This document shows, one piece after another, positions 8,587 through 11,839 of a stretch of 11,839 nt of DNA. Position 1 is the stretch's first letter, and the number at the start of each line of letters is the position of its first letter. Location: contig JABYQR010000692.1 in NCBI GenBank assembly GCA_022592445.1, positions 1 through 11,839 on the forward strand. Direction: 5' to 3'. The notes beneath the pieces were generated by a model that saw nothing but the letters and a program-made list of their open reading frames with translations, searched no databases and was not told where the DNA came from. Made by a program: the position numbers and the translations under genes. This DNA is from Cytidiella melzeri. Taxonomy: Eukaryota; Basidiomycota; Agaricomycetes; Polyporales; Irpicaceae.

Positions 8587-9086
8587 ACAAGTCCACAGTT
8601 TTTGCCCATCACGTCGTCTAATCTCCCCTGCTACAATTACATACATTTCTTCGATTCGAGAGCGGTCACAGACGACCACTTCTACGAAGGCATATTCTAC
8701 GAGTGTGACAAACAACCGTGCCCAAATCGGTACACTCAGGCAGACCCAACAGAAGCGGTCAATAGCAAATATTTTGAGCACCACCAGACTCCGACCGAAG
8801 AAAATCGTCGTCTCATCACCCAAGAAGACATGGACCCCAACCAGCCCGCTGCCCCTGCTGCTCCAGCTGCCCCAGTTGCCAACCTGAGCCAGCAGGACGT
8901 CCTAAATATGTTGGGCGTCCTGACACAAAGGATGGTTGACCTTACCAATCAGGTGGCTGCACTTGCAGCTGCACAGACACCAGCGGTTGCTGCTGCTACC
9001 CACGCTTCTCGGGAAAGAAGCATCGTCGAGAAACCAGTCTCCTTCAAGGGGAAAACATCGTCGGAAGCCCGGCTCTTCCGCCACGC
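8587..9086 (+). pseudogene. gag: gag of element C, 5' part with Cys-motif extension, cut by element D
   Basis: The first ATG of the element RNA apart from 7947 is at 8830, with G at -3 and +4. It begins a Pro/Ala-rich gag N-terminus (MDPNQPAAPAAPAAPVANLS) that matches element D. The same frame is open back to the ORF1 stop at 8584 through 81 codons. That part contains LPCY, H-x-F, then ECDKQPCPNR, which resembles the gag N-terminus of element A, so it is probably coding. It has no ATG, so it would need UAG readthrough or a non-AUG start. The reading continues to residue HA at 9086, where the LTR of D interrupts it; eight LTR-encoded residues then reach a stop at 9112-9114. Confidence 0.75.
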
Positions 9087-9218
9087 TGTCATGGATGGCC
9101 TGACTAGCCCTTAATTTTCGCAATTTACCTCTTGTTTTTATCTGTAAAACTCCGGGCTACAACCTAGTTTCAATTCTCTCTGCATAAACTCCTTTGCACG
9201 TCTATTAAGCGCCCGTAT

Positions 9219-9345
9219 CACGTGGCTTAGACGCTCCACACGGTCACATTACTTGCTACTACGTCACACTGGCATGTGACTTAGCTTAAGTAAGACCACA
9301 TGGCTACAGACACATGGCTCAGCCCATAGCTAGGGTTTGACGTCA
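9219..9345 (+). promoter_or_regulatory. U3 palindromes: E-box and CRE-like site (element D)
   Basis: CACGTG at 9219-9224 and TGACGTCA at 9338-9345 are unchanged from element C, as is the GTCACA/TGTGAC inverted repeat between them. Conservation in two copies that differ elsewhere in U3 is mild support for function. Confidence 0.4.
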
Positions 9346-9595
9346 TAGATACCATCCACATGGGCTCCTTATTGTTCTTTCCCTATTGTTCTCTTTATGG
9401 AAGGATGTTCTCACAGGTGTGGGAATGGAATACAATAGTTGGTCTCCTTTTAGATAGATTCTCTCACGAGTAGAGTTCTTGGCAAGGTCTAGACAATAGC
9501 TATTGTTCTACTTTAGGTAGTTCTTTTGTTCTTCGTTCACACGGCTTCTTGCAAAGCCTGCCCTCAACATGGTCTGTGCGCAGGTCCCTGAAGTC

Positions 9596-9603
9596 TATAT
9601 ATA
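9596..9603 (+). promoter_or_regulatory. TATA box of element D
   Basis: TATATATA is 35 nt, start to start, from the inferred RNA start ATCTCGACCT at 9631, a normal TATA-to-start spacing. The last upstream ATG is at 9611, just outside the predicted transcript. Confidence 0.7.
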
Positions 9604-9630
9604 CTGCTACATGTACGCTCCTAGCCCCCC

Positions 9631-9640
9631 ATCTCGACCT
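9631..9640 (+). promoter_or_regulatory. Inferred RNA 5' end and self-primer of element D
   Basis: ATCTCGACCT is the exact reverse complement of AGGTCGAGAT at 9846-9855. In Tf1/sushi-type elements the first bases of the RNA pair with the primer-binding site and are cleaved to give the primer. The location relative to TATA agrees with this being the transcript start. Confidence 0.65.
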
Positions 9641-9660
9641 CTTGGTCTTTACTGGGCTAG

Positions 9661-9727
9661 GTAAGCAACCCCCTCTTGTACTACATAGCTGGTAGTAACA
9701 ATACTAACTTGGTCTTTACTGGGCTAG
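9661..9727 (+). other. Putative 67-nt intron in LTR of element D, bounded by direct repeats
   Basis: Donor GTAAGC (9661), branch site TACTAAC (9702-9708) and acceptor CTAG ending at 9727, about 20 nt after the branch adenosine, all fit a short fungal intron. The 20-bp sequence cttggtctttactgggctag is present identically at 9641-9660 (just before the donor) and 9708-9727 (ending at the acceptor). Splicing and recombination between the repeats would leave the same sequence. Confidence 0.55.
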
Positions 9728-9845
9728 ATATCTGTATAAGGTTTATAGCTGGTGAGAGCATTGTGCTATACGCCTGCCACCACCTCGTCGTCGTCTTCCA
9801 CTCCGTGTCCCTAGTTATTACGTCGAGCTCCGTCTCCGTGACATT

Positions 9846-9855
9846 AGGTCGAGAT
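9846..9855 (+). other. Primer-binding site of element D (self-priming type)
   Basis: AGGTCGAGAT, two bases after the LTR end, pairs perfectly over 10 bases with 9631-9640. Tf1-type elements place such a site next to the 5' LTR and do not use a tRNA primer. Confidence 0.7.
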
Positions 9856-9988
9856 CGTTGTGTAAACCCTGGGTCCCCACTCCCACCGTTTTTAAAAGTT
9901 TATTCCTGTTTGACGAGTACGTCTCCGGTCTCTTCATACCGTTGAGCTACGCTTACGTCGTCCGTTTTCACCCCCTACGCGTTGTTTA

Positions 9989-10717
9989 GTGCCTAAAGAC
10001 ACGCGTCCCCGTTTCACAAAGAACCTCCCCACAACTGAGCCTCAGCTCAAGAGGTGTCTTCCTCCATCCTTCCTCGACGCTCTCGCTGACAAGCGTAAGA
10101 GTGGTCAACCTCATCGCTGGTCTGACAAAGACCTAGTCAACGTCGCCAAGTACGTATCCAAAAAGCCGCCTGTCAAAGGCATCACCATCACTGTCCCCTC
10201 TTACGAGGAAAATCAACAACTTCGCGCTTCTGCCCGAGCCTACGGAGAACGCGTAGCAGAAGAACGTGCTCGCACACTAGCCGAGCAACAAACCCACAAG
10301 CCAACTCTTGCTGAGAGGCTTGCCAAACTTCCCCCGCCCACTCCGGCTCCCGCTGCACCAAAGCCAGTGTTGATCGACTTCAAGAAGTTGTCACCGGTTG
10401 ATCTTGTAGGCATCTTCAAGCCAAAACTTACCGCCGTCCGCACTCGCTTGCAAGCTCTCATAGAGCTTGAAGAACTCCTGAACCGCGCCAACCCCGACCA
10501 CCGTCGCGCCCTGCTTCACCTCGTCAACAAGGTCAATCGTTTCCTCAACCGAGTCGACGATCTTGCACCCATCACAGCAGACCGCGAGTGGCAGCTCCTA
10601 GACTGGGGTTGCAAAGCAATTGGGAAGGTTTCTTTCAAGCAGCTTCGTAAAAACTACAATAGAGTTCTAGCACAACTTAACGTAGTCAATAACGATAGCT
10701 ACTCCGAGTGGATCTAG
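9989..10717 (+). CDS. ORF1, conserved protein of unknown function without any AUG
   Basis: It encodes 242 residues from a GTG at 9989 to TAG at 10715-10717. The open frame begins at 9914, and the in-frame ACG at 9977 is another possible start; neither has a good context (C or T at -3). No ATG occurs in the frame, and none in any forward frame between 9614 and the gag start. Visible parts: a basic N-terminal region (PKDTRPRFTKNLP), a conserved middle (RWSDKDLVNVAKYVSKKPP), an Arg/Glu helix (ASARAYGERVAEERARTLAE), a Pro/Ala linker (LPPPTPAPAAPKP) and a Leu/Arg-rich helical C-terminus (ELEELLNRANPDHRRALLHL). I recognise no domain. Differences from the element C copy are more often silent than replacing, by eye, which suggests it was selected as protein. 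It sits where a matrix-like or accessory protein could precede gag. Confidence 0.72.
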   Translation: MPKDTRPRFTKNLPTTEPQLKRCLPPSFLDALADKRKSGQPHRWSDKDLVNVAKYVSKKPPVKGITITVPSYEENQQLRASARAYGERVAEERARTLAEQQTHKPTLAERLAKLPPPTPAPAAPKPVLIDFKKLSPVDLVGIFKPKLTAVRTRLQALIELEELLNRANPDHRRALLHLVNKVNRFLNRVDDLAPITADREWQLLDWGCKAIGKVSFKQLRKNYNRVLAQLNVVNNDSYSEWI

Positions 10718-10787
10718 ACAGTCCACAGTTTTTACCACGTCTTGTAAATAATTGTATACATTTCTACGCCTCATCACAGCACAAGAC

Positions 10788-11839
10788 ATGGACCAGAATC
10801 AACAGCCCGCTGCCCCTGCTGCTCCAGCTGCCCCAGTTGCCAATCTGAGCCAGCAAGACGTCCTAAATATATTGGGCGTGCTGTCACAAAGGATGATTGA
10901 CCTCACCAATCAAGTGGCTGCCTTGGCAGCTGTTCAGGCACCAGCCGTCGCCGCGGCCACGCACACGTCCCGAGAACGGAGTATTGTCGAGAAGCCCGTC
11001 TCTTTTAAAGGAAAAACGTCGTCGGAAGCAAGACTTTTCCGGCATGCTTTCATTGTCTGGGCTCAGAACCAGGGCAAGGCGTTTTTCCAACAGGACGCGC
11101 AAGGCCAGGTCCGAGTGGACAACAATGGCGCGAGGATCTTTGATCCTCACAAGCTCATCACCAGTGCTCTGTCGTTCATGCAAGACGACGCCGCCGACTG
11201 GGCTCGCCCTCATATTGAGGAGCTAGCCAACAGCAAACCAGCTTTTGGCAACAGCTGGGACACCTTCATCGAGGCTTTCAAAGCCAAATTCGAACCCATT
11301 GACGCTGTCATGGAGGCAAAGACAAAGATTGCCAACATGAAGCAGGGTAATAAAACCTTCGCCGCTCATATCTCGGAGTTTGAGACTTGGGCCCCTCGCA
11401 CTGGCTGGAGCCAGCAGGACCTCTTCGATCGCCTCAAGTCAAGCTTGAGCACCGAGTACTTGCAGCGTGTCTCGTACTTCCAAACTCGCGCAGCCACGTA
11501 CGACGCACTCAAAGATCAGTGCAAGGCGGTCGATGCCCAGCTTGCCGACCTTCGCAATAGCACAGGCAAGGTTATGGTGGACAGTTCGTCGGGACACGGC
11601 AAGTCCCACCAACAAGCGTTCCGCGATCCCAACGCTATGGAGATCGACGCCTCTCGCTTCTCCGCCTCGTTTGACGCCCTCTTTGCTGGACTAGGAAAGC
11701 AGGAGATCTTCCAGAAATGGAAGAAAGAGATGAGCAAGCGCTGCTCGGTTTGTGGTTCGGAGAATCACAAGAAGAGGGATTCAAAGCACCCAGACGACCC
11801 GGTCTGCAACCATTGTGGTGGTACCGGTCATTGGGGGCG
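10788..11839 (+). CDS. gag: gag polyprotein of element D (partial, runs off the window)
   Basis: This is the retrotransposon structural protein. It starts at the first ATG of the predicted RNA (10788), with strong context (G at -3 and +4), and stays open for 350 codons to the window end. Its order is: a Pro/Ala-rich N-terminus (AAPAAPAAPVANLSQQD); a heptad-like helix (LGVLSQRMIDLTNQVAAL); a capsid-like Retrotrans_gag region from about residue 70 (SVKPV-type start, then FDPHKLITSALSFMQDDAAD, NSWDTFIEAFKAKF, HISEFETWAPRTGWS); and two knuckle-like motifs. The first reads CSVCGSENH without the usual fourth Cys, the second is CNHCGGTGHW, cut by the window edge. Element C has an extra segment of about 173 nt upstream that is deleted here. 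Whether pol is fused in frame cannot be seen. Confidence 0.88.
   Translation, partial: MDQNQQPAAPAAPAAPVANLSQQDVLNILGVLSQRMIDLTNQVAALAAVQAPAVAAATHTSRERSIVEKPVSFKGKTSSEARLFRHAFIVWAQNQGKAFFQQDAQGQVRVDNNGARIFDPHKLITSALSFMQDDAADWARPHIEELANSKPAFGNSWDTFIEAFKAKFEPIDAVMEAKTKIANMKQGNKTFAAHISEFETWAPRTGWSQQDLFDRLKSSLSTEYLQRVSYFQTRAATYDALKDQCKAVDAQLADLRNSTGKVMVDSSSGHGKSHQQAFRDPNAMEIDASRFSASFDALFAGLGKQEIFQKWKKEMSKRCSVCGSENHKKRDSKHPDDPVCNHCGGTGHWG

Larger units (their letters stand above)
6956..9086 (+). mobile_element. Element C: self-priming-type LTR retrotransposon, interrupted by D
   Basis: It consists of a 5' LTR (6956-7712), a primer-binding site, ORF1, and the first part of gag. It stops at 9086, where the LTR of element D begins in the middle of a gag codon series. 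The gag remainder should lie beyond D outside the window. C carries more damage than D: a 1-nt deletion in ORF1, a mismatch in the primer-binding site and one ATG in the otherwise ATG-free leader/ORF1 region. It is probably the older copy. Confidence 0.8.
9087..9843 (+). repeat. 5' LTR of element D (757 bp)
   Basis: The termini are TGTCA and TGACA. It matches the LTR at 6956-7712 over its full length, at an offset of 2131 bp. The most divergent part is about 9155-9191 near the U3 start. The same ordered signals are present: CACGTG, TGACGTCA, TATA, RNA start and intron-like segment. Confidence 0.9.
9087..11839 (+). mobile_element. Element D: intact 5' part of a second family member, nested in C
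   Basis: It contains a 757-bp LTR, perfect self-complementary primer-binding site, intact ORF1 and an intact gag running off the window end. There is no polypurine tract before its LTR; it begins inside gag of C, so it is an insertion and not C's 3' LTR. The candidate target duplication is CACGC (9082-9086). Everything visible is undamaged, so it may be recent; pol would lie to the right. Confidence 0.85.

Noticed and set aside
6956..9843. The two 757-bp LTRs as the 5' and 3' LTRs of one short element
   Set aside because: The second LTR has no polypurine tract before it and starts in mid-gag, and it is followed by its own primer-binding site, ORF1 and gag. Nested insertion fits better.
10884..11213. 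Open frames on both strands within gag of element D
   Set aside because: They overlap the gag frame, which has recognisable domains and stays open to the window end; they are shadows.
1..11839. tRNA, rRNA, CRISPR or bacterial-type operon features
   Set aside because: No cloverleaf, rRNA-like block, regularly spaced repeat array or ribosome-binding-site pattern was seen on either strand.

Overview
The window is a cluster of LTR retrotransposons in what looks like a basidiomycete fungal genome. Evidence for this is the chromodomain-bearing Ty3/gypsy integrase, the tRNA-independent (Tf1/sushi-like) priming layout, a short intron-like segment with a TACTAAC branch site, and the absence of bacterial gene organisation. 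A Rhizoctonia-like fungus is a guess from the style of the gag and pol proteins. No clear single-copy host gene is visible.

Layout. (A) 1-2035, plus strand: leader, a decayed gag in one reading frame with three in-frame stops and a damaged zinc knuckle, then an unidentified reading frame. No protease or polymerase follows. (B) 2036-5863, minus strand: a Ty3/gypsy chromovirus with a 3' LTR (2036-2702), a polypurine tract (2703-2717) and a pol pseudogene (RT, RNase H, integrase, chromodomain) whose three enzymes have each lost a catalytic Asp. Its 5' half (LTR, gag, protease) is missing. 5864-6409 is a purine-rich stretch without a gene. 6410-6937, minus strand, is a Cys-rich ORF cut upstream by the next insertion. 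(C) 6956-9086, plus strand: a 757-bp LTR, primer-binding site, ORF1 and the first part of gag. (D) 9087-11839+, plus strand: a second member of the same family, about 95% identical by eye in the LTR, inserted inside the gag of C. D has an intact ORF1 and an intact gag running off the window.

The C/D family holds the most interesting biology. The RNA start can be inferred because 10 bases about 35 nt from the TATA box are exactly complementary to the primer-binding site next to the LTR, as in self-priming elements. From 20 nt upstream of that start to the gag start codon, element D has no ATG in any forward frame (about 1.17 kb), although a conserved 242-codon ORF1 lies in this stretch. The gag ATG has a strong context. 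This suggests that ORF1 is translated from a non-AUG codon and that scanning ribosomes reach gag by leaky scanning, a strategy like that of some plant pararetroviruses. The LTR also holds a perfect-looking 67-68 nt intron whose two splice sites fall at the same position in two copies of a 20-bp direct repeat. In element C, ORF1 and an N-terminal extension of gag share one frame separated only by a UAG.
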